Assembly: GCA_002104945.1 (NCBI GenBank)
Contig: MCFH01000021.1
Coordinates: 434,001 to 498,000 of the forward strand
DNA from: Piromyces finnis
Taxonomy: Eukaryota; Neocallimastigomycota; Neocallimastigomycetes; Neocallimastigales; Neocallimastigaceae
DNA: 64,000 nucleotides
Direction: 5' to 3'
The position numbers and the translations under genes were made by a program. Below the pieces are notes generated by a model that searched no databases, was not told the DNA's origin, and was given only the letters and a program-made list of their open reading frames with translations. Below, one piece after another: positions 21,126 to 33,887 of the stretch. Within the stretch, counting starts at the first letter, position 1, and each line of letters starts with the position of its first letter.

Positions 21126-22042
21126 TTATTAAATTTTATTATTTATATATTATTACTACTATTACTGCTGCTGTTAATATTACTACTAATATTACCACTA
21201 ATGCTACTACCAATAATAATAAAAGGTACACCATTAGCAAAAAACTCTCAAAAATCAGCATCAATAATAAATAAGACACCTTCATTACACAAATCAAATA
21301 GTTCAAATAATAAGATAAAATCAACTACAGATGTCAATATTCAATCTCAACTTGAAAATACTTCAAAAATTGAAGATATTAGTGAATATATTGATAATTA
21401 TGTTGCTGCTGCAAAGGTAATGTATATTAAGTACACTAGTTATTATAATTATTATTATTATAATTAATTTTTTTGTTTTGTTTTGCTTTATTTTGTTTTA
21501 TTTGTTATTTATATAAATATATAATATACAAAATAAAGAATGATAAAAAACAAAAGGAAATAGAAAATTCACAAAGGGAACGTAATCATGACTGGAGACG
21601 AAGGTAAAAACTTTTAATAAATGTTTTTATAGATGAAAAACATAAAATAATTTTTTTCATATAAAATCTACAACTATTATATAGTAAACTAAGTGAGCAT
21701 CAATCTTGGAATGAAAAGGACTTAAAGGTTACACCAGAAATGGAGGAAAAAAGAAGAAAATATTTAGAAAGCTTAGACCAACCAGTTGTAAATATTTTAT
21801 AACAATAATAAATAATATAAAATCAAAATTATTTGAAGAGTTATATTAAGTACTAATTTAAATGATATTTAATATTATAGGATGAAAAAATGAAATGGGA
21901 ACATAATAAGACGTTAATGCAAAGCTTTTGCAGAGAAAGTGACCAATATTCGTTAGATAACCCAGTTAGAATTAGAACACAATTAGATAAAATTAAAAAC
22001 TCAAATTTAGACAATTTCCCATGGGATTCTGAAGAACAATAA
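20724..22042 (+). CDS. In-phase exons after BET: probable C-terminal part of the long BET isoform, or a separate gene
   Basis: Seven segments chain in phase: 20724-20740 (17 nt), 20862-21042, 21226-21416, 21539-21603, 21685-21787, 21881-22042, ending at TAA 22040-22042. The 17-nt exon needs an upstream exon ending one base into a codon, and BET exon 7 supplies exactly this if it splices at 19891/19892. The joined product would be an 854-residue BET protein. The encoded ~239 residues are Lys/Glu/Ser-rich, then basic and helical-looking (QKEIENSQRERNHDWRR, then WNEKDLKVTPEMEEKRRKYL), and end in P-W-D-S-E-E-Q. I do not recognise a domain. The alternative is an independent gene starting at the in-frame ATG at about 20889. 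A transcript spanning 19891-20724 would settle this. Confidence 0.6.
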
Positions 22043-22545
22043 TTTTTTTTTTTTTAAATATTGCATTTAATATATATATTTAATGTTTATTATTATTTTT
22101 GAATATAAATAAAAATTAAAAAAAAAAAAAAAAAAGAAAAAATTAGAAATCAATCACTAATAAATAATTGTAGAACAATAAATCAAGATAAATTTTAAAT
22201 AATGTATTTTATATTTTTTTTCTTCTTTGAATATAGATCTTTTATTTGTTTTCCAAAGTGTGTATTTTTAATGTATTTTTAATTCAAAACAAAATAAAGA
22301 TTTATTAAATGTAAATAATATGTATATTTTCCTAAACTCTATTTTTTTATATTTAACTTAAAATAATATAATTAACAATCCACGTGATATCACTTTATAA
22401 ATATATGGTATATATATATATATTTTTTTTTATAGCATTGTACAATGAATTTTTAATATAATTAAATAATTAAAATGTAATATTTTTTTTTTCTTTATCT
22501 CTTAATTTTATTTTAATAGACTTATAGATAATTAATCATACAAAA
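22043..22545. other. Intergenic, promoter side of the HP1 gene
   Basis: About 500 bp of A/T sequence with an A run near 22118-22140 and T runs. No coding sequence. If the HP1 start is as modelled, its promoter and untranslated leader lie here. Confidence 0.55.
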
Positions 22546-24389
22546 AGTAAGATATAAATTATTATAATGTGTAAAATTTATTTTTTTTTTAAAGTGATTT
22601 TTTGAAATTAATATAAAAGTACTTTTTTTTTTTTTTTTTAATTTTGAAAGATACTTGATCTAATTAATGAATATTTCTTTTAATTTATTTATTTGTTTAA
22701 TAGAGAAATACATATTTTAAAAATCTACAATCTTTTTATTTAATTCCTTTTTCTTTTATTTTTATTTTTATATCTTATTTATTTAATATAAATATTTTAA
22801 TTATTTTAATAATTAACTTTATTTCCTATGTTTCAAATTATCTAGTGTCAAATAAGAGACAAACTAGAGGAAAAAAGAAGGAAGAAAATGTTGAAGAAAA
22901 AGAAATAATCAACCCGGATAAAGTTGAAGAAGTTGAAGAAGAATATAATGTAGAAAAAATTCTTGATGTTAAAGTTGAAAAGGTAATTTAATGTTTTCTT
23001 TTTTTTCTTTCTTTATTTTTTAAAAAAGGTTGATGTAATGAATATAATAATGACGAATATAATTAATTATATTAAAAAAAATATGATAATCGAATTATAA
23101 ATTTTAATTTAAAAAACATTGTATCTATAGTAAAATAACCTTAAATTATATTATTTTTAAAAGTGATATAGTTTTTAATTTAAATGATATTTTTTTTTTT
23201 TTTCATCAACGAAATAATTATTTATATAAAAGCAAAATTATAAATTATGTAACAATCAAAATATTTTTCAATATAAAAATTGAAATATAGCAATTTAAAT
23301 AAAATATTAACTTTAATAATATAATAATTATTTTATTTTAATAGGGACAAAAGTTTTTCTTAATTAAATGGGAAGGTTATTCTTCAGATGATAATACCTG
23401 GGAACGTGAAAGTGATTGTGTAAGTATTTTAATAATATATGATATATGACATATCTTTGAAACATTACTAATTTTTAAATTAAATAAATTTTAATAAAAA
23501 GGAATGTAAAGAATTAATTGAAGAATTTTATAATCAAAGAAATGATAAGCAAAAGAATAAGAAGAAAGAAAAAACTTCAAAAAAGGAAGCAATTAAAGTT
23601 GAAGATTCTACTGAAGATAAAAATAATAAGAAAAGAGTATTTATAAAAAATTTTTGTTTTAATATTTTAGTATAATTTAAATAAAAGTTAAGTATTAATT
23701 TGGTAAATGTATATAATATTATAATAAAAAAAGAAATCTCCTGAAAGCTCAGAATCAAAATCAAAACAAAGAAAAGCTAATAAATCTAAGGATGATTCAA
23801 ATGAATTAAAAAAAAAGCAAGCTAATGAAAAAATAGATATTAATAAGAGTAAATCTGAAGATAAAATAGGTAATAAAATAATAAAATAATGATATAAAAA
23901 ATTAAATTATTAATTTTTTCCCCTATTCTTCGATAATTAACATTATATTTAAATTTCTATATATTATTTAATTATTATATAATAATAAACACCTAGAATT
24001 TTACAAGTATTATGTACCTGAAGATAAGCTTCCATATTCAAAGATGAGTAGAGATTCATGGGAAAATTTAATTGACTGTATCGAATCAATTGAAGAATCT
24101 GATGAACCATTAACTAAAAAAGATAAGAATGATATTATAAAACTAAAGGTATACGTCCGCTGGAAGGATGGTGTAAGAAGTGTTCATACTAATCATATCA
24201 CTAATAATAAGTGTCCTAAGAAGGTATAGTTATAATACTAGCTAAAATATTTATTTTATTTATGTATTTTAAATAATAATAAAAAAAAACACTAAATATA
24301 TTTATCATAATAATATTATTAAAATTTAGATGATTGAATTCTATGAAAATCATATTCGTTTTTTAAGAAATCAAAATAATTCAAATTAG
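22546..24389 (+). CDS. Heterochromatin protein 1 homologue (chromodomain + chromoshadow)
   Basis: Binds methylated histone H3 Lys9 and dimerises to build heterochromatin. Exons: (22546), 22846-22982, 23345-23419, 23502-23636, 23734-23869, 23997-24223, 24330-24389; with the split start codon this gives 771 nt, 256 residues. The chromodomain lies at about 33-85; the aromatic cage is Y34, W55 and Y58 (EEEYNVEKIL, then FLIKWEGYSSDDNTWE). A Lys/Ser-rich hinge is encoded mainly by exons 3 and 4. The chromoshadow domain occupies about 180-250: RDSWENLIDCIESI, VYVRWKDGVRSVH, then NKCPKKMIEFYENHIRF, the classic HP1 C-terminal signature. The first coding exon opens with TG directly after an acceptor AG. 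The best reading is that A at 22546, just before a GTAAGA donor, supplies the first base of ATG. The family is certain; the start is inferred. Confidence 0.9.
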
Positions 24390-25532
24390 AGAAATTCAAA
24401 TAAAGACTTAAATTAAAAATTAAAAATAATATTACAGATGGGCCTAAATATAAATATAGTTTTTATTTTGATTTTTAACTTAGAAAATGAATTTTTATCT
24501 TATAATAAAGTTAATATTTAAAATATAACTTTAAGTAAATTTACATTATTTTATATATTAGCTATTTATATTTATATATTTTGTTTAAGTCACATTATGC
24601 TATGATTTAAAAAATTAAAATATATTTTTTATTATTTTATTTTATTTTATAATTATTATTATTTCTATTATTATTGGTTATTATTTTAATATTCTCTTAT
24701 TTGTAATAAAATCAAATATTTGATTTTAAAATAAATTTAATATTCATATAAACACATATATACATAATTCAAAAAAGCGTGTATTTATTATTATTATTAT
24801 TATTATTATTTATTATTATTATTATTATTTAGTTATTATAGTAGTAATAATAGTAGTAATAGCAATAGGGAAGATAATAATTCTAATTTAGATAGTTGTT
24901 TAATCCGTGGTGAATATTAATGTGTATGATTATTTTAGTGTGTGCAATAAAATATTTAAATTTCTTCTTTGGGTTAACAATATCAGTTCCAATTCAAGGG
25001 AATGGAAAGAACTTTACAAGTGACAGATTTGATCGGGCACTTACGAAGGAACACCATTCTTGACAGTAACAGTGGAACTTCTAATCAAAATCATGCCAGC
25101 AATAGTCAATGCTCAAAAGGTGTGAAGCAACAACCAAAAGCGTCAATGCTGAAGAAACAATAAGACAGGTCAGAGCAACCAATGGAGATCATAATTTTGT
25201 CCTATGTCAAAATTTTGATCTTTGACTCGGTGTCTCATTGGAAGTCAAATACAATTATTATACTTTAGTATAATAGTAGCTTTCTTACTTTAATTAAAAT
25301 TACTATATAATACTTTATAATACTTTATTCCCAATTTTTATTTTTTTATTTTTATTTTTAATTTTACTTTTTTAAAACATGTATTATAATTTTAATTAAA
25401 TTAATAACCAAATTTTAAAATATTTGATGTCTTAAAAAAATAGTTATTATATTGATTAAATATATTATAATCATTTTTCCAAAATATTTTTATATTTTTT
25501 CAAAAAATGTTTTTAATGATAAGGAAAGTATT

Positions 25533-25565
<33 letters not shown>

Positions 25566-25890
25566 AAGAAAAAAAAAAAGAAAGAAAAAAAGAAAAAAAA
25601 AGATACCTGTGGTTACTTTTTTTTTTTTAATCAATCATTTAAATGTTCGCTACGTTATTTCTTTTTTCTTTTTATTTCTGTAATATTAAACAAATTAATT
25701 AATGTTAAATGATTTTTTTATTATTTTAAAATAATTATTTAAAAACTAAATATCTAAATATGTATACAATTTTTATTGTTATTATTTATTATTTATATAT
25801 TCTAAAATAAAACTCTAGACTTATAAATAAATATCATTTTAGTGGGGTTTTCATAATTTATCATTAAATTTATATTAATTATCAATAATA
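24390..25890. other. Convergent intergenic with a less AT-rich island
   Basis: About 1.5 kb between the stop codons of two convergent genes (HP1 and WDR89). Most is A/T with ATT microsatellites (24785-24830) and an A/AAAG purine run (25535-25602). Between about 24995 and 25245 the base composition is clearly less AT-rich and codon-like, with one short ATG-initiated frame (25002-25160). No known element is recognised. Confidence 0.55.
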
Positions 25891-27158
25891 TTATTCAGTC
25901 CAAATACAGATCTTAGAATCCTCACCACCAGTTATAATAAAATTATGCTTTAGAAAAGAAATAAATAAAAATAGAAAAAATTAATGGTATATTCCTTTTT
26001 TTTTTTTTTAATAACTATTTAGACTCTATTCAATACTTACTTCATGGTTCCATGTACATGCTCTAACAATATCTGTATGACTACCTTTCATTAAACCGCA
26101 TAATTGAATAGTAGAAGCGCCAACGTGAAATACACCAATATCACCACTATTAATTTAATTTAATATTCTTATTAATAACTAATTCTTATTTGTAAATATA
26201 TTAAGAAAAAAAGTTTATACAAATAAACAAATAAATAAATAATACATGAATAATTGAACTTACTTTTCACATCCAGCAATCAAGTATAAGCGTTGATTAA
26301 TGTCATCATAATGACAGTCAATGATATAATTAATTGGAAGTTCAGGATGTGATAATAATGGTCTAATATCACCAAATTCATTAACAATATCACCCTAAAT
26401 ATTTATAAATTTATAATAAAAGTATTATTATTTAATTTTTTTTTTTTTACTTTATATTTAAATTATTAAATTAGTAAATATATATATACTTCATCTGAGG
26501 TATACATGGAAAAAGTTTCAATATGACTTAAAGAATATAGGTATTCATATTCTGGTCCAAAGTAACCTAAAGTATTTACTGATTCAGCTGTTATAACGAA
26601 TTGTAATGAGTCATCTTCGTTTAAGGAAGTAACATCAAATAATGATATTAAACCATCAGTAGAACCTTTATTTATTTATTCAAAATATATTTTATACGAA
26701 AATATTAATATAATAATTTAAAATATATGTATATATATTTATATTATAATTTATAATTTACTACACACCAGTTATCATTTTACAGTCTGTGTTTGGTTGG
26801 AAACTAATATTTAAAGTATTAAAATATACAAAGAAAAATTGAAAAAAATAATATTTAAATTTCAATATTCTTTAAAAATAAATATTTGTATAGTTTGAAC
26901 AATATTTACCGAACCTATTATTATATGAATTTAAATGTATAAAATAAAAGTCAATATACATTTATTACTTATTTAACTATAGATTATGAATATAATATTT
27001 ACTTGTGTAATATCATCAGAATGGGAATCTGGGAATTGTGCACATAATTTATCGCCATTAACATCCCTTTAAATTTTAATTAAAATAAATTTTAATATAT
27101 ATATTTAAAAAAGAGTCTTTTTTTGTTTCTATTAAACAATAATAATTAATATATATAA

Positions 27159-27189
<31 letters not shown>

Positions 27190-27709
27190 TGAATTTGTTT
27201 ACCATAAATAAATAATTGCATCTTCTCCGATTAATTCTGTACCCTATAATTTTTTAAAATTGTTAAAATTCAATTATTTATTATTTCTATTGCTACGGTT
27301 GTTGTTGTTGAATCAAAATTATTAATATTTATTAACATACAGCGGCTAAAACAGTTTGAGTAGAATTAACATCAAATGAAAGAATGGCTGAAGGTAAATT
27401 AATAGTTTTTGCTGGTTGTTGTGAAGCTCGAACATCCCAAATATTAATGGTTTTATCTTTTGAAGAAGTTAATAAAGTATTTTGATTGATATATTTAGCT
27501 TCAGTAATGGTGTCTCTATGACCAATTAATTCTTGTAATGGTTGTAAAGTATTGGTATCATAAATATAGATATTTTTATGGGTATTAACTGTAAAGGTGG
27601 TATAATCAATGGTTGGTGCTATACCAATTACATATTGATTATTTTGAGGCAAAGATATACTATTCCTCATTGTGAGTTTTGGACATGAAGCAATTGATAC
27701 ATCAGTCAT
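25891..27709 (-). CDS. WDR89: WD40-repeat protein, WDR89 type
   Basis: Beta-propeller scaffold; the molecular role of WDR89 is poorly known. Nine exons: 27341-27709, 27203-27243, 27003-27066, 26910-26914 (only 5 nt), 26769-26803, 26490-26665, 26264-26394, 26041-26146, 25891-25947. They total 984 nt, 327 residues. WD repeats are visible: an early repeat ends NIWDVR after LLTSSKDKT, the next ends IYLWDV, and the final one reads ITGGEDSKICIWTE. The order of features follows animal WDR89 closely: FDVN, then the SHSDDITQVRFQPNTD segment, then a final TWNHE...GGEDSK repeat. The 5-nt exon supplies the V-R of the conserved T-Q-V-x-F-x-P segment; without it the frame breaks. The start codon follows a non-coding leader. 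I am confident in the family and fairly confident in all joins. Confidence 0.9.
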
Positions 27710-28934
27710 TTTTATTTAATATTAAATGTGAAACTTTTATAATATAAAGTTGTTGAAAAGTATTAAGATTAATTTTTATTCATAAATATTTAATATATAA
27801 GTAATATTAATTTCATATGACGTTTAAAAAGTTAAATCATTTTTTTAATATAATAATAATATATAAAATTCTGTTAGTTATATTTTTGAGTAGTTCCCAA
27901 TTACTCTTTAATTTTATAAAAATAATAATTTTAGAAAAGAGAATTTTATTATTTTACCTAAATTAAAAAATTATTATATAGACTTTATGTTTTCTAATTT
28001 TATTATGATTTATAATAAATAAATTTTATTCTTTGCTATTTTTATACTATCTTTGATAATTCTTTAAAATAAAAAATATAAAAAAAAAAAAAAAAAAAAA
28101 AGATTAAATTTCGACAAATGAATTATTATTAATTGACTTATATATTTTAACAATATATTATTTATATTATAATTAAATTTCAATTATATTCGTGTAACCA
28201 AAAATATTTGATGTTTTTTGAAATATTTAATATTTTTTATTGGTTTATTTACAGAAATAGAAATAGCTATATTAGAACTATCTTATGTTAAATAATGTGA
28301 ATGATTTTATATATTCCATATACTTAATAATTTAATATAACTCTAAAAAATAAATTCAGTTTTCTTTATATAATAATGAGTATAACTTATTTTAAAATAG
28401 TTTACTACTTTATTGCTTCAATATCTTGTAATGGTTTACTATTTAATTATTTTACATAAAAAAAAAAAGCTTCAATATCTTGTAATAAATTCATATTCAT
28501 TATTATAATAAAGAATAAGTATTTTTACTGTATTTTTACTACGAAAAAATTTTAATATAGAAAAAATTTTAATATATTAAATATAATAAAATAAAGTAGA
28601 AAAATTTCTTTAAACGATTATTAAATATTTAAGGTACAAATATATTAAATAGACATAATAATAATTACAAGATTTGTTAAAATACTAGAAATAATAATAT
28701 TTTCTTGTGGGTTCATTAATATAAATATAAAATAAACTAGTATTTCAACATTATATACAAAATATAAAGCATTTATTATACACATATTTTTTAAAATTTT
28801 TGATAAAATTCATAGTATAAATTTAATATTACTTTCTTATATTAACAAAATAAAAATTTGATGAAATTTAAATAATTAAATATAAATAATAACAAAGCAT
28901 AAAAGAGTATATATATTTTTTTCTTATTTTAAAA
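27710..28934. other. Intergenic between divergent WDR89 and SPC97 genes
   Basis: About 1.2 kb of A/T sequence with an A run at about 28080-28101. It must hold the promoters of both flanking genes. No open frame, RNA gene or repeat array supported. Confidence 0.6.
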
Positions 28935-31020
28935 ATGTCGGAAGAAGAAATACCCATTAAACAAACGCCGAAAAATAATCCATATTATTATAAATTAGAA
29001 AAATTTTATAATGAAAATAGCCCTTTTTATTCACTAGTATGTTTTTTTTATTATTATTATTATTTTCTTTATTATTTAAAAAGATGTTTTATATAAGAGC
29101 AATAATACAAAAAAAAAAATAATTAATAAATAATAATATAATGATAATGATAATGATATTTGTATATATACATTAATTAATTACTAAATGAATATTAATA
29201 AAATATTAATATATAAATTGGTATTTCTTTTATTATACATATGCAATGTTTATTTATTATATGTATATGCTATTTTAAATAAATTAATTTCTAAATAATA
29301 GGGAAATCAAAAAGCATCTAACACGCACACACAACCATTTTCAAATCCAAAATTATGTAATTAATTAATAAAAATGCAATCAAAATCTTTATTAGTATAT
29401 TAAATATATATGTATTAAATTATATCTATTAAATAAAAATAAAAATAATATAATAAAAATAGTTCGTTCAGGTTCATTTTATGATGATGAAACAAGAAAT
29501 AATTCAGTAGAAAATTTGCCGATATATTCACCTTCAAAATCAAATTTTGTAACACCATTTAATGTATGAATCATATTATATATTGTATATTTATAAAAAA
29601 GCTATTATATTATATAATCTTATTAGATATTTTATACTAATTTTTTTTTTTTAACATATTAAACATCCAACATTATTTTAATAAGGAAAAATCAACATCA
29701 GATTATAAATTTTCACTTAAACAATTATACCCTCAACATCAAGAATATTTAATAATAGAAGATTTATTTTATGTTTTATTAGTAAGCTGTTAAATTGACT
29801 ATAATTAAATATTAATATCTAGTAAAAATTATTAAATTTATTTTTAAAAATAAATTGTATGTTTAATTCAATAAATAAAATTTAAGGGGTTTGACGGAGA
29901 GTATATTCATAAAACAAACAATAAAACTTCAAAGAATCTTTTTTTTGATGATTTGACAAATAGTAATGTTAATAATTTTGAAGTTTCTAAAGAACTTGGT
30001 AAATAAGTTTAAATATAATAATGGTTTTATTTATTTAGCATCATTTACATTTATTATTAAACTAAAAAAATATAAAATAATTAACTTATTATTTTTATCA
30101 CTCCAAAAAGATCAATCTTTAAAAGATATAGTATATCGTATATTACCCTTAGCAAATTATTATACGCAAATTGAAAACTTTATTGAAACACATTCCCTAT
30201 TTGAATATGGCCAAATTAATCAAGCATTTTCAGCAGCAATAAGAAGATTATTACAAGTATATATATATATATATTTTTTTTTTGTTTATTAATATTTATA
30301 AAAATATATACATATATTTTTATAGATTTAAATATCTAATCTTAAATGCTTTTTTCAGGAATATCATATATTAATTAATCAATTAGAGCATCAATTTCAT
30401 ACATCAAATTCATTTTCACTTCAAAAATTATGGTATTATATACATCCTCATATTCACACGTTAGCAACATTATCATCACTAATTGAAAAAATTCAAGTAA
30501 AAGAAAGTCCATTTAGTCACCCAGAAAATAAATCTGAACAAGCCAATTCAAGTTCACATGCAGACTTTTTCTTAATAAATAATAAAAATACGGTTTTACC
30601 TAGAGGAGGTGCATTACTTACCATAATTCATAACGATATTTTAGTTTATAGCGGGTATATATATTTTAATATCTACAATTAATATTATAAATATTTTTTT
30701 ATCAAGTAATTATAATAAATTTAATCATTTAAATTTAATTATATATAAGCGATCCAATAACAAAAAAATTATATGAATATTTATTATCCTATGCTTCAGT
30801 GCCATACTTTAAAATATTAAAGAGATGGATATATCATGGTGAAATTAAAGATCCTTCCAATGAATTTATGGTTGAAAAAAAAAATATAAGAAAAGAAAAT
30901 TTACATGAAGAATTTAACGATGTAAGTTTTACTAAAACGTTTCAATCTATAAACTTAAATATATTATTGATAATAATTATTGCTTTTTTTATATACATTG
31001 ATATATTGAATTTTTATTTT

Positions 31021-31064
<44 letters not shown>

Positions 31065-33374
31065 TGTATTGGGAACAATGTTATACTTTAAGAGAAGAAT
31101 CTATTCCCACATTTTTAGCTTCATATAAACATAAAATTTTAGCTGCTGGAAAATATTTAAATGTTATTAGAGAATATAAACGTGAAGAAACAGGTAAATT
31201 ATTAGGATATAACTTTTTAAGCACCAATGAATCTATAGAAAAAGATGGCGTTTTAAGTAAAATACCTTATATGGAAGCTGATGAATTAATGAAAACTATC
31301 GGAGAAGGAAGGTAGATATACATACAAATATCAAATAAATAAATAATCCGAATTAATGGTTATATATATAATTTATTAATTATATCTCCTAAATAATTAA
31401 GATATAAAGTTGAAATTGATCTTGCATATCATTCAGCTAATAAAGCCTTAATTGATTTAATATTTAAAGAACAACATTTAATTGATAGATTAAGGTATAT
31501 CAAAATAAATAAACAAATAAGAAAATAAATAAATAATGATTTAAATAATAATCTAAACTCTAATTAATATATATTAATTAATCAATTAATTAAATAATTA
31601 AACACAAACGACAAATAAACAAATAAAAATAAAAAAAATAAAAAGATCAATAAAGCATTATTTATTCCTTGATCAATCTGACTTCTTAACGCATTTCCTT
31701 GATATAGCATCATCTGAACTAGAAAAACGTTCCAAAGATATTTCTATTACTAAACTCCAATCTCTTTTGGATATTTCTTTACGTAATCCATCCTCAGTTT
31801 CTTCACAAGATCCATATAATGAGAATGTTAGAGTAGAAATGAGTCGCTGTAGTTTAATTGAACAACTTTTAAAAATTAATAGTATTGTAGGTGTTGGTGT
31901 GGAAACTATTCAACAGAGTGTAAAAGATTTAAAAACATACAAACAAAATTGGAATACCTTACGAGATAGTGTTAAAACATTTACTGATAATCATACTTTA
32001 ACAGGTAATTATTAAAAATAGAAATTGAAATAATATATATTGTTAAAATAATATAATATATATAATTCCTTATAATTATTAATATGAATATATATTTCCT
32101 TTATGTTTTTATTTTTTTATTTTATATATATTTTTTTAAACAAAAAAAAAAATAATAATAATAATAATAATAAATAGGTTATGATGCCTTTACATTAAAT
32201 TATTCAGTAAAATTCCCATTAACTTTAATTTTGAATATGACAGCCATGACAAAATATCAATTATTATTTAGACATATCTTTTCTTGTAAATATGTAGAGA
32301 AACGTTTAGCTGAAAGTTGGCTTCTTCAATCTTCTTCCAAAATCAATATATGGAAAGGTCGAAAAGAAAAAAGAACCAAGGATACCCAAACAACTCTTCT
32401 TTCTCTTCGTATTTATTCTTTACGTTCAAAAATGCTCAATTTTGTTCAACAATTTATGTACTATGTTTGTTTTGAAGTTTTAGAGCCAAATTGGGTTTCC
32501 ATGGAGCAAAAAATTAAAAAAGCCACAACAGTAGAGGAAGTGCTAAAAATTCATAGTGATTTTCAAGATACCTGTTTAAAGGAATGTATGCTCACTACAC
32601 CAAATTCATTAAAGGTAAATAAATATATCATATAAATAAAGTAAATTTTTAAATTTCTTTTCTTTAACTAATTATCAAATTATTTCTATTTTTATTTGTT
32701 AAAAAATTTTTAATATTACATTTTTATATTTAATTTATTATTTATCGATATGAAAGATATTTAATGAAATTATGATGACCTGTAAGAAGTTTGTTAAATT
32801 TTTTGAATGGTGTATTAGCGATAACAATAGTAGTACCGCAACAACAACAATAAATAATCTACCTGAAAATATGGACATAGATAGTTTTAGTTATAATAAA
32901 GAAGAATTTAAATCAAAAATTTCTAATCGTTCACAACTCTTGGTTATCTTGAAACATTATGAAGATAACTTTTTATATCATCTTAAAAAATTGATAGATA
33001 TCTTCCATTTCTCTACAGTTGAAAGTTCTATCTTTAGTAGTCTTCTTATCCGTCTTGATTATAATCAATATTATTATCATCTTCAAAGTTTATCCATCGG
33101 ACCTTCTACTCTTAATATGAATCTCGGTCATTCTAGTGAAACCAAACATGGAAGTAAAAGAACAGAGGATCAAAAAGATGATGAAGAAGAAGAAGATGAT
33201 GATGATGATGATGATAATGATGATGAAAAAATGGATTCTGTAATGGAATATCGAGAAGATGATGATATAGAAATGGATTTAAATCAATATTCTTCCAACC
33301 CATCTATGAATGATATAGATGGTGATGATGATGATGGTGATGATATTGATGAAGATGCAAATGAGTTTGAATAA
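28935..33374 (+). CDS. SPC97: Gamma-tubulin complex component 2 (GCP2/Spc97)
   Basis: Core subunit of the gamma-tubulin small complex that nucleates microtubules at spindle poles and basal bodies. Thirteen exons in phase: 28935-29036, 29302-29356, 29463-29563, 29686-29781, 29887-29998, 30111-30256, 30359-30654, 30750-30921, 31064-31311, 31402-31494, 31646-32004, 32178-32614, 32757-33374. They total 2835 nt, 944 residues. The GRIP1 region spans about 155-360, with VYRILPLANYY, the FEYGQINQAF segment and SVPYFKILKRWIYHGEIKDP. GRIP2, the gamma-tubulin-binding region, starts at about 595 (GYDAFTLNYSVKFPLTLIL, then YQLLFRHIF and MLNFVQQFMYY). These match GCP2 rather than GCP3. The protein ends in a long Asp/Glu-rich tail of about 75 residues. 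The acceptor of exon 9 is preceded by an uninterrupted poly(A) run. Confidence 0.95.
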
Positions 33375-33463
33375 TAATGAATAGTAATGACAAAGTTTCA
33401 AAAAAAAAAAAAAAGTATATTTTATATATTTGAATCAAAATAATATATATAATAAATAAACAA

Positions 33464-33519
<56 letters not shown>

Positions 33520-33887
33520 GTCAAAGCTTTTTAAATTTTTGTGTATATCAAAAATATCTAAAATAATAAATCCTTTCAATAAATTTTATAGTTATAAAAT
33601 GATTTTTATATTAATTGTTTTATTTATATTTGTTTGCTTATGTTGCCTTTATTTTATTTAATTTTAGGTATATATAAGAATTATCTTTTATTTTTTATTA
33701 TTGTTGTTATTGTTGCTGTTGATACAACTGGTTGTTGTTATGATTATAAAACAAGAATTTGAATTTGCGTATAAATAATAATATATTTTATATTTTATTA
33801 CATAAATTTTGCAGAGAGTGTCTATTAGGCATATATAATTAAGAAGTATTCTTTTTGATACGGAAATGAGAGGAAAGAGAGTTTTAT
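33375..33887. other. Convergent intergenic with AAT microsatellite
   Basis: Short gap between the stop codons of SPC97 (+) and PEX4 (-). It contains an AAT repeat at about 33465-33519. The rest is A/T-rich 3' flanking sequence with no coding potential. Confidence 0.6.

Noticed and set aside
25452-25712. Plus-strand Lys-rich frame of 86 codons
   Set aside because: It is driven by an A/AAAG homopolymer tract and has no protein-like sequence on either side.
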